From: Solirubrobacteraceae bacterium
GTDB lineage: Bacteria; Actinomycetota; Thermoleophilia; Solirubrobacterales; Solirubrobacteraceae
Reading direction: 5' to 3'
DNA: 64,000 bases
NCBI GenBank assembly: GCA_024711025.1
Contig: JANJTP010000051.1
Span: 1-64,000, forward strand
Program-made: the position numbers and the translations under genes
Shown: positions 16,719 to 25,760 of the stretch, one piece after another
How the letters are laid out: every line of letters starts with the position of its first letter
Position numbering within the stretch: position 1 is the stretch's first letter
Notes under the pieces: model-generated
The model's database searches: none
The model's input: the letters and a program-made list of their open reading frames with translations, nothing else
Told to the model about the DNA's origin: nothing

Positions 16719-17345
16719 ATGCCGTCCGTCCGCCGTATCGCCACCGCCGCCGTCATCGCCCTCTGCGCCGGGCTGGCAGCCGCGGCGCTGCTCGGCGGCT
16801 TCAGCGCGAACCCCGTCGTCAAGGCGCTGCAGACCGCCGGGATCATCGGGCTGGTCGTCGTCGTCCTGTTCGGCGGCGCTATCGCGGTCGGGCTGCGGAT
16901 CGCCGACTGGAGCGAGCCGGAGTCCGAAGAGGACTTCGAGCGGCTCGTCGTTCGCAGCGAGCGGCTCGCCGCCGCGGGACTCGCCGACGAGCCCCGGGAG
17001 CTCGACTTCCTCGAGCCGGATCCGTTCGACGACGAGGACTTCGAGGAGCTCGTCCGCGACGCGCTCGACGACCTGCCCGACCTGCTGCGCCGGACGCTCG
17101 ACCACAACGTCGCCGTCGTCATCAGCGACGGCGGTCGTCGCCGACGGGCGTACGGGCTCTACCAGGGCGATGGCGCGAGCCGCGACGACCACCCCGACCG
17201 CATCGTCATCTTCCGCGACACGCTGCGCCGCGACTTCGGCCACGACCCCGAGCTGCTGCGCCGGCAGGTCACGATCACAGTGCGCCACGAGCTTGCGCAC
17301 CACGTCGGCTTCGACGAGCTCGGCGTGCGTGACCTCGGCCTGTGA
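16719..17345 (+). CDS. Membrane-anchored small zincin metallopeptidase
   Basis: 208 residues. Two hydrophobic segments lie at about 8-25 and 38-62. After an acidic linker comes a minimal zinc-protease domain with HELAHHVG (H190-E191-x-x-H194), the HExxH motif of the small actinobacterial zincin family. The domain faces the cytoplasm or outside depending on topology, which is not settled. It begins 14 bp after the acyl-CoA dehydrogenase gene. Targets are unknown. Confidence 0.8.
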   Translation: MPSVRRIATAAVIALCAGLAAAALLGGFSANPVVKALQTAGIIGLVVVVLFGGAIAVGLRIADWSEPESEEDFERLVVRSERLAAAGLADEPRELDFLEPDPFDDEDFEELVRDALDDLPDLLRRTLDHNVAVVISDGGRRRRAYGLYQGDGASRDDHPDRIVIFRDTLRRDFGHDPELLRRQVTITVRHELAHHVGFDELGVRDLGL

Positions 17346-17354
17346 GCCGCAGGC

Positions 17355-17451
17355 GGTCCGGGGCGCTCCCCGGCGCCCTACCTCGGCACCATCCGGATCG
17401 GCAACGGTCCGGGGCGCTCCCCGGCGCCCTACCTCGGTGCCATCCGGATCG
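17355..17451. repeat. Tandem duplication of 46 bp covering the 3' end of the SDR gene
   Basis: 17355-17400 and 17406-17451 match at 44 of 46 positions, a 51-bp period. The second copy contains the last codons and stop of the SDR gene on the minus strand; the first is an extra copy downstream of that stop. Confidence 0.9.
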
Positions 17452-18190
17452 CGCCGTCGAGGCGGATCGTCTCGCCGTTGAGCATCGGGTTCTCGACGAT
17501 GTGCTGGACGAGCTGCGCGTACTCCTCGGGCCGACCGAGCCGACTCGGGAACGGAACCTGCCCGCCGAGGGAGGCGCGCTGCTCCTCCGGCAGCGCCCCG
17601 AGCAGCGGCGTGTCGAACAGGCCCGGGGCGATCGTGCAGGCGCGGATGCCCTTGTCGGCGAGGTCGCGGGCGGCGGTGATCGTCATCGCGACGACGCCGC
17701 CCTTCGAGGCCGAGTAGGCGATCTGCCCCACCTGCCCCTCGAACGCGGCGACCGACGCCGTCTGGATCAGCACTCCTCGCTCGCCCTCCTCGCCGGGCTC
17801 GTTGCCGAGCATCGCGAACGCCGCGAGGCGCATCAGGTTGAACGTGCCGACGAGGTTGATGTCGACGATCACCTTGAACGCCTCGAGCGGATGGGGGCCC
17901 CGGCGCGAGGCGATCTTCACGGGGATCGCGGTGCCGGCGCACGAGACCGCGATCCGCAGGGAGCCGGCGACCTCGACGGCCTTGTCGACCGCCGCCTGGA
18001 CCTGCTGCTCCTCCCGCACGTCGCACTGGACGAAGGGGATCCCGAGCTCCGACGCCAGCGGCTCTCCGCGCTCGGGATTCACGTCGGCGATCACGACCTT
18101 GGCTCCGGCCTCGTGCAGGCGTCGCACCGTGGCCGCGCCGAGGCCCGAGGCGCCGCCGGAGACGACGGCGCCGGCTCCCTCGATGTTCAT
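17429..18190 (-). CDS. Short-chain dehydrogenase, likely 3-hydroxyacyl-CoA dehydrogenase (type 2 / HSD17B10-like)
   Basis: 253 residues. The cofactor loop GGASGLG is at 12-18, with an Asp after beta-2 (IADVN) that favours NAD over NADP. Catalytic residues are S146, Y159 and K163 in YSASKGG. The sequence style (VLIQTASVAAFEGQVGQIAY, then APGLFDTPLL) is that of type 2 3-hydroxyacyl-CoA dehydrogenases, and the position between an acyl-CoA dehydrogenase and a thiolase supports this. A GGAGGAG site precedes the ATG at 18190. Confidence 0.87.
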   Translation of the reverse strand: MNIEGAGAVVSGGASGLGAATVRRLHEAGAKVVIADVNPERGEPLASELGIPFVQCDVREEQQVQAAVDKAVEVAGSLRIAVSCAGTAIPVKIASRRGPHPLEAFKVIVDINLVGTFNLMRLAAFAMLGNEPGEEGERGVLIQTASVAAFEGQVGQIAYSASKGGVVAMTITAARDLADKGIRACTIAPGLFDTPLLGALPEEQRASLGGQVPFPSRLGRPEEYAQLVQHIVENPMLNGETIRLDGAIRMAPR

Positions 18191-18238
18191 ACCGCTCCTC
18201 CCGCTCCGTGGACGTGGGCACGGATCGTAGGACAGCCG

Positions 18239-18355
18239 GACCGTGCGGCGGCGCTCCCGTGCGGCGGCGCTACGCACGGCGGCGCTCCCGTGTGGCGGCG
18301 CTACGCATGGCGGCGCTCCGGCGCGCGCCCTTGCGCGCCCTTGCGCGCCCGCGCC
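18239..18355. repeat. Short tandem repeats upstream of the thiolase gene
   Basis: A unit of about 31 bp (GGCGGCGCTCCCGTG followed by GGCGGCGCTACGCA) is repeated nearly 2.5 times from 18239 to 18330, followed by an 11-bp unit TTGCGCGCCC repeated. The 304-bp gap 18191-18494 between the divergent SDR and thiolase genes holds these repeats and no gene that I can support. Confidence 0.7.
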
Positions 18356-18420
18356 GCTCTAGACTGGCCTTTGGCGGCCGGGCGCCCACGCGACGCCCTC
18401 GAGCCGCCTCGTCGGATCCC

Positions 18421-18468
18421 CGTGGAGTGCGACCGCCGGGGCCCTGCCCGTGGAGTGCGACCGCCGGG
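18421..18468. repeat. Direct repeat of 20 bp in front of the thiolase gene
   Basis: The same 20 bases, beginning CGTGGAGTGCGACC, occur at 18421-18440 and 18449-18468 (28-bp period). Confidence 0.85.
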
Positions 18469-18494
18469 CTCGACCAACAGGAGGACAACCGAAG

Positions 18495-19661
18495 ATGCCA
18501 CAGGCCGTCATCGTCGACGCGATCCGCACGCCCGTCGGGCGTGCCTTCAAGGGCTCGCTGGCGCCGCTGCGCCCGGACGAGACCCTCGCCCACGTCATCG
18601 ACCGGCTGCTCGAGCGTCAGCCGGGGCTCGATCCCGCGAGCGTCGAGGAGGTGATCGCCGGCTGTGGCCTGCCGCAGGGGCTGCAGGCCAACAACATCGG
18701 CCGGATCGCCGTGCTGCTCAGCGAGCGACTCGGTCAGCAGACCGCCGGCAGCACGATCTCCCGCTACTGCGCGTCCGGCCTCGACGCGATCCGCGTCGCG
18801 GCGAACAACGTCGTGGCCGGGCAGGGCGACGTGTACGTCGCCGCCGGCGTGGAGTTCGTCTCGCGATACAACGCGGCGCAGGAGGCCGCGCATCCCGAGG
18901 ACCAGAACGAGCGCCTGCAGGGACGCGAGCCCGGCCAGCCGGACGCGTACATCGCGATGGGCCTGACCGCGGAGAACGTCGCGGCGAAGTGGGGCGTCTC
19001 GCGCGAGGCGCAGGACGCGTATGCGCAACGCTCGCAGGAGCGAGCGGTGGCGGCGCAGGTGAGCGGCGTCTTCGCCCGGGAGATCGTGCCCGTGACGCTG
19101 CCGGACGGCAGCGTCGTCGAGAAGGACGACGGCCCGCGCCCGGACTCGACCCTCGAGAAGCTGGCGTCCCTGAAGCCCGCGTTCAAGGAGGACGGCACGG
19201 TCACCGCCGGCAATGCCTGCCCGCTCAACGACGGCGCGGCCGCCGCGCTCGTCATGAGCGAGGATCGCGCGCGCGAGCTCGGTCTGACGCCGCGCGCGCG
19301 GATCGTCACCGCCGCGACCTGGGGCAACGAGCCCGAGCTGATGGGCGTCGCGCCGATCGGCGCGATCCGCACGGCGCTGGAGCGAGCCGGCATGGCGATC
19401 GGCGACGTCGACGTCGTCGAGCTCAACGAGGCGTTCGCCGCTCAGGTGCTGCCGATCGCGGACGAGATCGGGATCGACATGGATCGCCTCAACCCGCACG
19501 GCGGCGCGATCGCGCTCGGTCACCCGTTCGGCATGACCGGAGTGCGGATCATGACGACGCTGCTCAACGACCTGGAGACGCTCGACGGCGCGATCGGCCT
19601 GGAGACGATGTGCGTCGCGCAGGGCCAGGGCGAGGCGATGATCGTCGAGCGCCTCTCGTAG
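18495..19661 (+). CDS. Acetyl-CoA C-acyltransferase (thiolase)
   Basis: 388 residues. Nucleophile C92 in SRYCASGLDAIR, H343 in HGGAIALGHPFG and C373 in ETMCVAQGQGE form the thiolase active site. A degradative (beta-oxidation) role is suggested by the neighbouring dehydrogenases; it could also cleave the beta-ketoacyl-CoA expected from the carboxylase block downstream. An AGGAGG site lies before the ATG at 18495. Confidence 0.94.
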   Translation: MPQAVIVDAIRTPVGRAFKGSLAPLRPDETLAHVIDRLLERQPGLDPASVEEVIAGCGLPQGLQANNIGRIAVLLSERLGQQTAGSTISRYCASGLDAIRVAANNVVAGQGDVYVAAGVEFVSRYNAAQEAAHPEDQNERLQGREPGQPDAYIAMGLTAENVAAKWGVSREAQDAYAQRSQERAVAAQVSGVFAREIVPVTLPDGSVVEKDDGPRPDSTLEKLASLKPAFKEDGTVTAGNACPLNDGAAAALVMSEDRARELGLTPRARIVTAATWGNEPELMGVAPIGAIRTALERAGMAIGDVDVVELNEAFAAQVLPIADEIGIDMDRLNPHGGAIALGHPFGMTGVRIMTTLLNDLETLDGAIGLETMCVAQGQGEAMIVERLS

Positions 19662-19682
19662 TCGCGGAGGGCGCGGGGCGCC

Positions 19683-20381
19683 TCAGACGGCGGCTCGCCC
19701 CGCCGGGTGCCCGGCGAGCGCCTGCTCGTCGGCGATGACGATCAGCCCGTCGCGGCGCAGCAGCGAAGCCGGCACGTCGGCGGTCGGCTCGGCGAGCGTC
19801 GCGGCGAGCGCCCGCGCCTTCTCGGCGCCGGTCGCGAGCAGCAGTCGCTCGCGTGCGCCGTCGAGCGTCGCGCGGGTCAGCGTGACGCGCTCCGGCGGCG
19901 GCTTGGGGGCGTCGTGGACGGCCGCGACGCGCCCCGCGGCGTCGAGTGCCCGATGGCGTGGGAAGAGCGAGGCGGTATGGCCGTCCTCGCCGATCCCGAG
20001 CAGCGCCGCGTCGAGCACGACGTCGGCCAGCTCGCGCTCATATGCCCGTGCCGCCGCGTCGGCCCCGCGTTCGGCTTCGATCCGGTGCAGACGCGCACCG
20101 GGCGCCTCGAGCGCCTCGCCGACGAGGCGGCCGTTCGCCCGCGGGTCGTCCGGCGCGACGCAGCGCTCGTCGCAGAACCAGAGGTTGACGCCGCGCCAGT
20201 CGTCGACGAGCCCGCCGAGCAGCTCGTAGACGCGAATCGGCGTGCGCCCGCCCGACAGCGCCACGTGCGCAGCGCCGCGGCGGCCGAGCGCCCCTCCGAT
20301 GAGCCGCGCCAGGTCGCGGGCGCAACGCTCCGCGGCGGCCTGGGCGTCGGTCGCGCGGACGACGAGCGGCGCGGGGGTCAA
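19683..20381 (-). CDS. pgl: 6-phosphogluconolactonase
   Basis: 232 residues of the DevB/NagB-like type. Motifs: LSGGRTPIRVYELL near residue 50, WFCDERCVAPDDPRANGRLV near 80 and LLGIGEDGHTASLFP near 140, all typical of Pgl. It hydrolyses the lactone made by glucose-6-phosphate dehydrogenase. No ATG or GTG is available at the N-terminus; a TTG at 20381 overlaps the stop of the GH15 gene (TTGA), so initiation by coupling is likely. Confidence 0.9.
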   Translation of the reverse strand: MTPAPLVVRATDAQAAAERCARDLARLIGGALGRRGAAHVALSGGRTPIRVYELLGGLVDDWRGVNLWFCDERCVAPDDPRANGRLVGEALEAPGARLHRIEAERGADAAARAYERELADVVLDAALLGIGEDGHTASLFPRHRALDAAGRVAAVHDAPKPPPERVTLTRATLDGARERLLLATGAEKARALAATLAEPTADVPASLLRRDGLIVIADEQALAGHPAGRAAV

Positions 20382-22333
20382 GGCGCGAACGTGTCCACCG
20401 GACTTGCGACCGTTCCGACCGCAGTCGCGATCTTGCCCGGCGAGGGCGCCGCGGCGAGCATCGCGTACTCCGTCTGGACGAGCCTCTGGACCGCCCGGAT
20501 CAGCGCCAGGTGCGTGAATGCCTGGGGGAAGTTGCCGAGCTGGCGGCCTGTGCTCGCGTCGATCTCCTCGGCGTACAGGCCGAGCGGGCTCGCGTAGGCC
20601 AGCAGCTTCTCGCCGAGCTGCCGGGCGCGGTCGAACTCGCCGATCTCGACGAGCGCCGAGACCAGCCACCAGGAGCAGATCGCGAACGATCCCTCACCGC
20701 CTTCCAGGCCGTCGTCGGTCTCCTCGACCAGGTAGCGGCGCACGAGGCCGTCGTGCGAGAGCTCGTCGGCGATCGCGAACACCGTCGCACGTACGCGCGC
20801 GTCGTCGGCGGGCAGGAAGGAGACCATCGGGATCATCAGCAGCGCCGCGTCCAGCGAGGTCGTCTCGTAGTGCTGCACGAAGCAGCCGCGCTCGGGGTCG
20901 ACGCCCAGCTCGCAGACCTCGGCGTGGATCTCGTCGGCCGCTGCCTGCCAGCGCTCGGCGCGCTCGCTGTCGCTGCGCAGCCGCGCAAGGCGCGCGCCGC
21001 GGTCGCACGCCAGCCAGCAGAACACCTTCGAGCTGGTGAAGTGCTTCGGCTCGCCGCGTACCTCCCAGATGCCGCGGTCGGGCTCGCGCCAGTGCTCGAT
21101 CGCCGCCTCGACCTGGCGGATCAGGATCGGCCACGAGGACTCGGCGAGCTGGTCGCGGTACTTCGCGTGGATGTAGACCGAGTCGAGCAGCACGCCCCAG
21201 ATGTCGTGCTGGTTCTGGCTGTAGGCGGCGTTGCCGATGCGCACCGGGCGAGAGTGGTCGTAGCCCTCGAGGTGGTTGAGCTCGTGCTCGGTGAGCTCGC
21301 GCTCGCCGCCGACCCCGTAGAGCACCTGGAGGTCGCGCTCGCCCGACGCGACGTCCTCGATGAACGAGTAGTAGTCGACCGCCTCCTGCTCGAAGCCGAG
21401 CGAGTGCAGGGCCCACAGGATGAACGACGAGTCGCGGACCCACGAGTAGCGGTAGTCCCAGTTGCGCTCGCCGCCCGGATCCTCCGGCAGCGAGGTCGTC
21501 GCGGCGGCGCACATCGCGCCGGTCGGCGCATACGTGAGCCCCTTCAGGGTGAGCGCGCTGCGCTCGAGGAAGGTCCGCCAGGGGTGATCGGGGAAGTTGC
21601 CGTGAGCCAGCCAGTCGTGCCAGTAGTCGGCGGTGAACTGCATCCGTCGGTGAGCCTCGTCGTAGCTCGCCGGCGCGGCGTGCTCGGTCCACGTCAGCGC
21701 CACGTATGCGGTGTCGCCCTCGTAGAGCGTCGTCCGGGCGCGGGCCCGCCCGCGCCCGATCCCGAGCCGCAGGTCGGTCGTCAGCGCCAGCTCCGGAGCG
21801 TGACCGGCGGCACTGGTCACGGCGCGACCATAGCCCTCGCCGTCGTAGCGCCAGATCGCCGAACGGCGCCCGTAGTCGAGCTTCGGCTCGCACTCGACGT
21901 GCATCTCGACGTGGCCGTTGACGCAGCGCATCATCCGCAGCAGCACGTGGTCGGCGTCGGTGTCGGTCGGCGACCGCCGATGCGTCGTCGACCGGTCCGT
22001 GTCGTGATGCCACGGACCGATCAGCAGCAGGTCCTCGACGACGACCCAACCGGTGCGAGTGCCCCAGGTGGTCTCGAGGATCATCGTCCCGGGCAGGTAG
22101 CGGCGGCCCGTCGGCACGAGCTGGCCGACCGGCGAGACGCGGAAGGATCCCGCGTCGCGGTCGAGGATCGCACCGAAGATCGATGGCCCGTCCATCCGCG
22201 GCAGGCACATCCACTCGATCTTCCCGCTCGGGGCGACCAGCGCGGTCACCTCGCAGTCGGAGAGGAACGCGTACTCGCCGATCGGCGGGTAGGCGCTCCG
22301 CCTCAGAGTTCCCCCCTGGAGCACGGCCGACAT
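20378..22333 (-). CDS. GH15 glycoside hydrolase (trehalase/glucoamylase-like)
   Basis: 651 residues. The N-terminal beta domain is followed by the (alpha/alpha)6 barrel. NWDYRYSWVRDSSFILWALH holds the substrate-binding Trp/Arg/Asp, and EEIDASTGRQLGNFPQAFTH near the C-terminus holds the catalytic base. Actinobacterial relatives include mycobacterial trehalase, so hydrolysis of trehalose or short alpha-glucans in the cytoplasm (no signal peptide) is likely. It is coupled to pgl, pointing to glucose catabolism. TACCGT eight bases upstream is a possible leaderless -10 box. Confidence 0.88.
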   Translation of the reverse strand: MSAVLQGGTLRRSAYPPIGEYAFLSDCEVTALVAPSGKIEWMCLPRMDGPSIFGAILDRDAGSFRVSPVGQLVPTGRRYLPGTMILETTWGTRTGWVVVEDLLLIGPWHHDTDRSTTHRRSPTDTDADHVLLRMMRCVNGHVEMHVECEPKLDYGRRSAIWRYDGEGYGRAVTSAAGHAPELALTTDLRLGIGRGRARARTTLYEGDTAYVALTWTEHAAPASYDEAHRRMQFTADYWHDWLAHGNFPDHPWRTFLERSALTLKGLTYAPTGAMCAAATTSLPEDPGGERNWDYRYSWVRDSSFILWALHSLGFEQEAVDYYSFIEDVASGERDLQVLYGVGGERELTEHELNHLEGYDHSRPVRIGNAAYSQNQHDIWGVLLDSVYIHAKYRDQLAESSWPILIRQVEAAIEHWREPDRGIWEVRGEPKHFTSSKVFCWLACDRGARLARLRSDSERAERWQAAADEIHAEVCELGVDPERGCFVQHYETTSLDAALLMIPMVSFLPADDARVRATVFAIADELSHDGLVRRYLVEETDDGLEGGEGSFAICSWWLVSALVEIGEFDRARQLGEKLLAYASPLGLYAEEIDASTGRQLGNFPQAFTHLALIRAVQRLVQTEYAMLAAAPSPGKIATAVGTVASPVDTFAP

Positions 22334-22441
22334 CCGACTGCACGGTACCGGTCACATCGACGTCGAGCGCCGGCTGCTCCCGGCGTCCGATCGTTCGCCC
22401 ACCAGGCTGCGGACGCCGCCGCGCCGGCCACGTCGCGCGCG

Positions 22442-22486
22442 GTCAGCGCGGTGAGCGCAGTGAGCGACGTGAGCGCGGTCAGCGAC
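22442..22486. repeat. Five tandem 9-bp units upstream of glpX
   Basis: Units of the form GTSAGCGNN occur at 22442, 22451, 22460, 22469 and 22478. They lie about 55 bp before the -10 box of glpX. Confidence 0.8.
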
Positions 22487-22541
22487 CGACGCGGACGATC
22501 GCTCACGCCTCCTCTGCCCGGCGCGTATCGAGGCCCGACGA

Positions 22542-22547
22542 TAGGGT
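22542..22547 (+). promoter_or_regulatory. -10 box of glpX
   Basis: TAGGGT at 22542-22547, giving a leader of roughly 27-33 bases before ATG 22581. Confidence 0.4.
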
Positions 22548-22580
22548 CCGTTCCATCCCAGCGACATACGTGGAGCACCG

Positions 22581-23579
22581 ATGACCGACACCGCCAGCAC
22601 CCCCGACCGCAACCTCGCACTGGAGCTCGTTCGCGTCACCGAGGCCGGTGCGCTCGCCGCCGCGCGCCTCGTCGGCATGGGCGACAAGGAGGCCGCCGAC
22701 CAAGCCGCCGTCGACGCCATGCGCCTCGCCCTTGCACGCGTGCAGATGGACGGGGTCGTCGTGATCGGCGAGGGGGAGAAGGACGAGGCCCCGATGCTCT
22801 ACAACGGCGAGCACGTCGGCGACGGCAGCCCGCCCGAGGTGGACATCGCCGTCGACCCGCTCGAGGGGACCACGCTCACCGCGAAGGGCATGCCGAGCGC
22901 ACTGTCGGTCATCGCGATCGCGCCCCGCGGTGCGATGTTCGACCCCGGCCCGTGCGTCTACATGGAGAAGCTCGCCGGTGAGGCCGACGTTGCCGACCTG
23001 CTCGACCTCGACGTGCCGATCGGCGAGGTCTGCCGCAAGGTCGCCGAGCGGCGCGGCATCGGCGTACGGGACGTCATGGTCGTCGTGCTCGACCGCCCGC
23101 GCCACGCGGAGGGGATCGCCGCGATCCGCGAGGCCGGCGCCCGCGTCCGGCTGATCAGCGACGGCGACGTCAGCGCGGCGCTGCTCGCCGTCAGCGAGCG
23201 CTCGCCGGTCTCGCTCCTCTGGGGCGTCGGCGGCACCCCCGAGGGCGTCATCTCCGCGGCTGCGATCAAGGCGATCGGCGGCGCGCTCGTCGGCCGGCTG
23301 TGGCCGCGCGACGACACCGAGCGCCAGGCGGCGCTCGACGCCGGCTACGACCTGGATCGCCAGCTCACCCAGGACGACCTCGTCAAGGGCGACGACTGCT
23401 TCTTCTCGGCGACCGGGGTGACCGACGGCGACGTGCTCCAGGGCGTGCGCTACGAGGGGGCCGGCGTCGCCTCGACCGAGTCGATCGTCATGCGCTCGCG
23501 CTCGGGCACCGTGCGGCGGATCAAGGCGCGGCACAACCGGGCGAAGATGCGGACGTTCGCCACCGGCCTCTTCGGCTGA
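22581..23579 (+). CDS. glpX: Class II fructose-1,6-bisphosphatase GlpX
   Basis: 332 residues. The metal and phosphate motifs GEGEKDEAPM (63-72) and VDPLEGTTLT (91-100) define the GlpX type. WGVGGTPEGVISAAAIK is the sugar-binding segment. Most actinobacteria use this enzyme for gluconeogenesis. It starts a single-gene unit with its own promoter. Confidence 0.95.
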   Translation: MTDTASTPDRNLALELVRVTEAGALAAARLVGMGDKEAADQAAVDAMRLALARVQMDGVVVIGEGEKDEAPMLYNGEHVGDGSPPEVDIAVDPLEGTTLTAKGMPSALSVIAIAPRGAMFDPGPCVYMEKLAGEADVADLLDLDVPIGEVCRKVAERRGIGVRDVMVVVLDRPRHAEGIAAIREAGARVRLISDGDVSAALLAVSERSPVSLLWGVGGTPEGVISAAAIKAIGGALVGRLWPRDDTERQAALDAGYDLDRQLTQDDLVKGDDCFFSATGVTDGDVLQGVRYEGAGVASTESIVMRSRSGTVRRIKARHNRAKMRTFATGLFG

Positions 23580-23582
23580 CCC

Positions 23583-23737
23583 GACGGCGGCCGCGGGCTT
23601 TCGCCGGGCGTGGTCATCGGCCGGGCCCGTGCGGAGCACTGTGCCCGGCCTGCTTCCCGCGCCGGGCTCGGCCCGGGGTCGCCGTGACGGCGCGCGGGCT
23701 GTCGCCGGGCGCGCGATCATCGACCGGGCCCGTGCGG
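23583..23737. repeat. Two diverged 52-bp direct repeats just after glpX
   Basis: 23583-23634 and 23686-23737 align over their whole length with a few differences (shared blocks include CGCGGGCT, TCGCCGGGCG, TCATCG and CGGGCCCGTGCGG), spaced 103 bp. The first begins three bases after the glpX stop. Confidence 0.75.
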
Positions 23738-23741
23738 CGGC

Positions 23742-24524
23742 TCAGGGCGTCGCCGACGGCACGCGGCGGGCCGCGGTCGCGTCCGCGCGCACGTGCGGCA
23801 GCGGGCCCGCCGGGTCGGGCACCTCGTCGATGTCGGCGAGGGCCAGCAGCCCGACCTTCGACACGGCCAGGTCGAGCCGGGCGAGCGAGCGCAGGAACGC
23901 GTACGTGACGAGCACGTGCACGCGCGACTGGGTTGCCGCGTAGGCCCACTGCGTGAGCGCCGAGGCGATCCGCGGGTAGTAGTTGGCCACCTCGACCTCG
24001 ACGTGCAGGCTCGCGGTTCCGGGCCTGTCGCCCGGTCCGCGTGAGACGTCGATCTCCAGGTAGCCGTCGGCGGCGACCCCGGGCGGGGCGACGAGCACGC
24101 CGCGCTCGATCTGCCAGCGGACGATGCCGCGCTGCTGGTCCATCCAGTACTCGGGGCGCTTGAAGGCGAGCAGGACGAACGGTCGGCGCACGAGCACCAC
24201 GAAGCGCTCGCCGTCGGTGTACTCGACCCGCACCAGGCCCAGCGTCGCGCGGGTCAGGAAGCGCCAGTAGGTGCGTGCCAGGCGCTCGAGGTGCATCGGG
24301 GACCAGATCGCGTCGACCGCGGCGGCCGGCATCTGCATGTCGGCCGACTGGACCGAGCGGCAGGCTCCATCGGCGTCGACGGTCGTGTCGTCGTGCAGCG
24401 GCCCGATCAGCGCCTCGCCGACGCGCGTGGGGCGGCCGAGCGTCCGCGTGGCCACCCGCGACAGCGCCGCGAACATCGCGGCGAGCAGGCCGGCGGCGAT
24501 GAGCGCGGCGCGCGGACGGGTCAC
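23742..24524 (-). CDS. Protein of unknown function, membrane-anchored N-terminus
   Basis: 260 residues from a GTG at 24524 that overlaps the moeA stop (GTGA). One hydrophobic segment (ALIAAGLLAAMFAALSRV) at the N-terminus is followed by a soluble region with aromatic-rich stretches such as LARTYWRFLTRATLGLVRVEY and RRPFVLLAFKRPEYW. I do not recognise a family. The stop-start overlap puts it in an operon with moeA, but no molybdenum-related motif is seen. Confidence 0.75.
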   Translation of the reverse strand: MTRPRAALIAAGLLAAMFAALSRVATRTLGRPTRVGEALIGPLHDDTTVDADGACRSVQSADMQMPAAAVDAIWSPMHLERLARTYWRFLTRATLGLVRVEYTDGERFVVLVRRPFVLLAFKRPEYWMDQQRGIVRWQIERGVLVAPPGVAADGYLEIDVSRGPGDRPGTASLHVEVEVANYYPRIASALTQWAYAATQSRVHVLVTYAFLRSLARLDLAVSKVGLLALADIDEVPDPAGPLPHVRADATAARRVPSATP

Positions 24525-25705
24525 AGCTCGATCAGCTCGACCTCGGTGCCCGCGGACAGCGGCCCCTGCTCGCCCCGCGGGATGACGACGAGCCCGTCGG
24601 CGAGCGCCATCGAGCGAAGGACGTGCGAGCCCTGCGGCCCGGTCGCGTAGGCGCGCCCGTCCCGCAGGCAGACGCGGACGCACTCGTCCCGCCCGGGGTG
24701 GCGCTCGAAGTCCTCGCCCAGCACGGTGCGCCCCGTAGGCCGCGCGGCGGCGCCCTGCAGCGCCGCCAGCGCGGGGCGCACGAACAGGATGAACGTGACC
24801 ATCGCCGATACCGGGTTGCCTGGCAGCCCGAAGACGAGCGTGCGGTCGTGGAGGCCGAACCAGGTCGGCTTGCCGGGGCGAAGCGCGACGCGCCAGAAGC
24901 GCTCCTCGACGCCGAGGTCCCGCAGCGCGGGCTTGACGTGATCGTGAGGGCCGACGGACACGCCGCCGCTCGCGATCACGACGTCGGCGACGGCCAGCGC
25001 CCGTTCCAGCGCCGCTCGAGTGGCGGGGCCGTCGTCCGGCACGTGCACCGCCTCGACGACGTCGGCTCCAGACTGCCGGGCCAGCGCGGACAGCGTGACG
25101 AGGTTCGAGTCGTGGATCTGGCCAGGCCCGAGCTTTCCGCCCGGCTCCACCAGCTCGTCGCCGGTGGCGAGCACGGCGACGCGCGGGCGACGAGCGCAGG
25201 TCAGACGCGCACGGCCCGCGTGAACGGCGACCCCGAGCTCCGCCGGCCCGAGCCGCTCGCCGGCTCTCAGGACGCGCTCGCCGGCGCGCAGATCCTCGCC
25301 CGCGCCGCGTACGTTGCGAGCCGGCCGCACGTCGTCGAGCAGCGTCACCCGCCCGTCGTCGGCCTGCGCCAGCTCCTGCTGCAGCACCGCATCGGCGCCG
25401 GGCGGCAGTGGCGCGCCGGTGGAGATGCGCACCGCCTGGCCGTCGGCGAGCGTCTCCTCGAACGGATGGCCTGCTCGGGCCTCGCCGACGACCTGAAGCG
25501 AGCGCCCCGACGGCCCGGAGCGAACCGCGTAGCCGTCCATCGCGCTGCTTGCGAACGGAGCGACGTCGGCGATCGCGCGGACGTCCTCGCCGAGGATGCG
25601 GCCGAGTGCGTCGGGCACCGCGAGCTCCTCCCGATCGAGCGGGGCGACGGCGTCGAGCACGCGCTCGCGCGCCTGCGAGATGCTGAGCAGCGGCTTGTCT
25701 GTCAT
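24521..25705 (-). CDS. moeA: Molybdopterin molybdotransferase MoeA
   Basis: 394 residues. Characteristic stretches: DVAPFASSAMDGYAVRS near 45-60, ISTGAPLPPGADAV near 92-106, VAVLATGDELVEPG and GGVSVGPHDHVKPAL in the MPT-binding domain III, and GLPGNPVSAMVTF. It inserts molybdate into adenylylated molybdopterin. No other molybdenum-cofactor gene lies in the window. Confidence 0.94.
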   Translation of the reverse strand: MTDKPLLSISQARERVLDAVAPLDREELAVPDALGRILGEDVRAIADVAPFASSAMDGYAVRSGPSGRSLQVVGEARAGHPFEETLADGQAVRISTGAPLPPGADAVLQQELAQADDGRVTLLDDVRPARNVRGAGEDLRAGERVLRAGERLGPAELGVAVHAGRARLTCARRPRVAVLATGDELVEPGGKLGPGQIHDSNLVTLSALARQSGADVVEAVHVPDDGPATRAALERALAVADVVIASGGVSVGPHDHVKPALRDLGVEERFWRVALRPGKPTWFGLHDRTLVFGLPGNPVSAMVTFILFVRPALAALQGAAARPTGRTVLGEDFERHPGRDECVRVCLRDGRAYATGPQGSHVLRSMALADGLVVIPRGEQGPLSAGTEVELIEL

Positions 25706-25760
25706 GGGGCCGCAGCATGACGCACGCGGCGCCGTCCGGCGGCGCTGGTATCCACCTCGG

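Noticed and set aside
17342-19738. 798-codon plus-strand frame across the SDR and thiolase region
   Set aside because: Antisense to the SDR and out of frame with the thiolase; composition is that of shadow frames.
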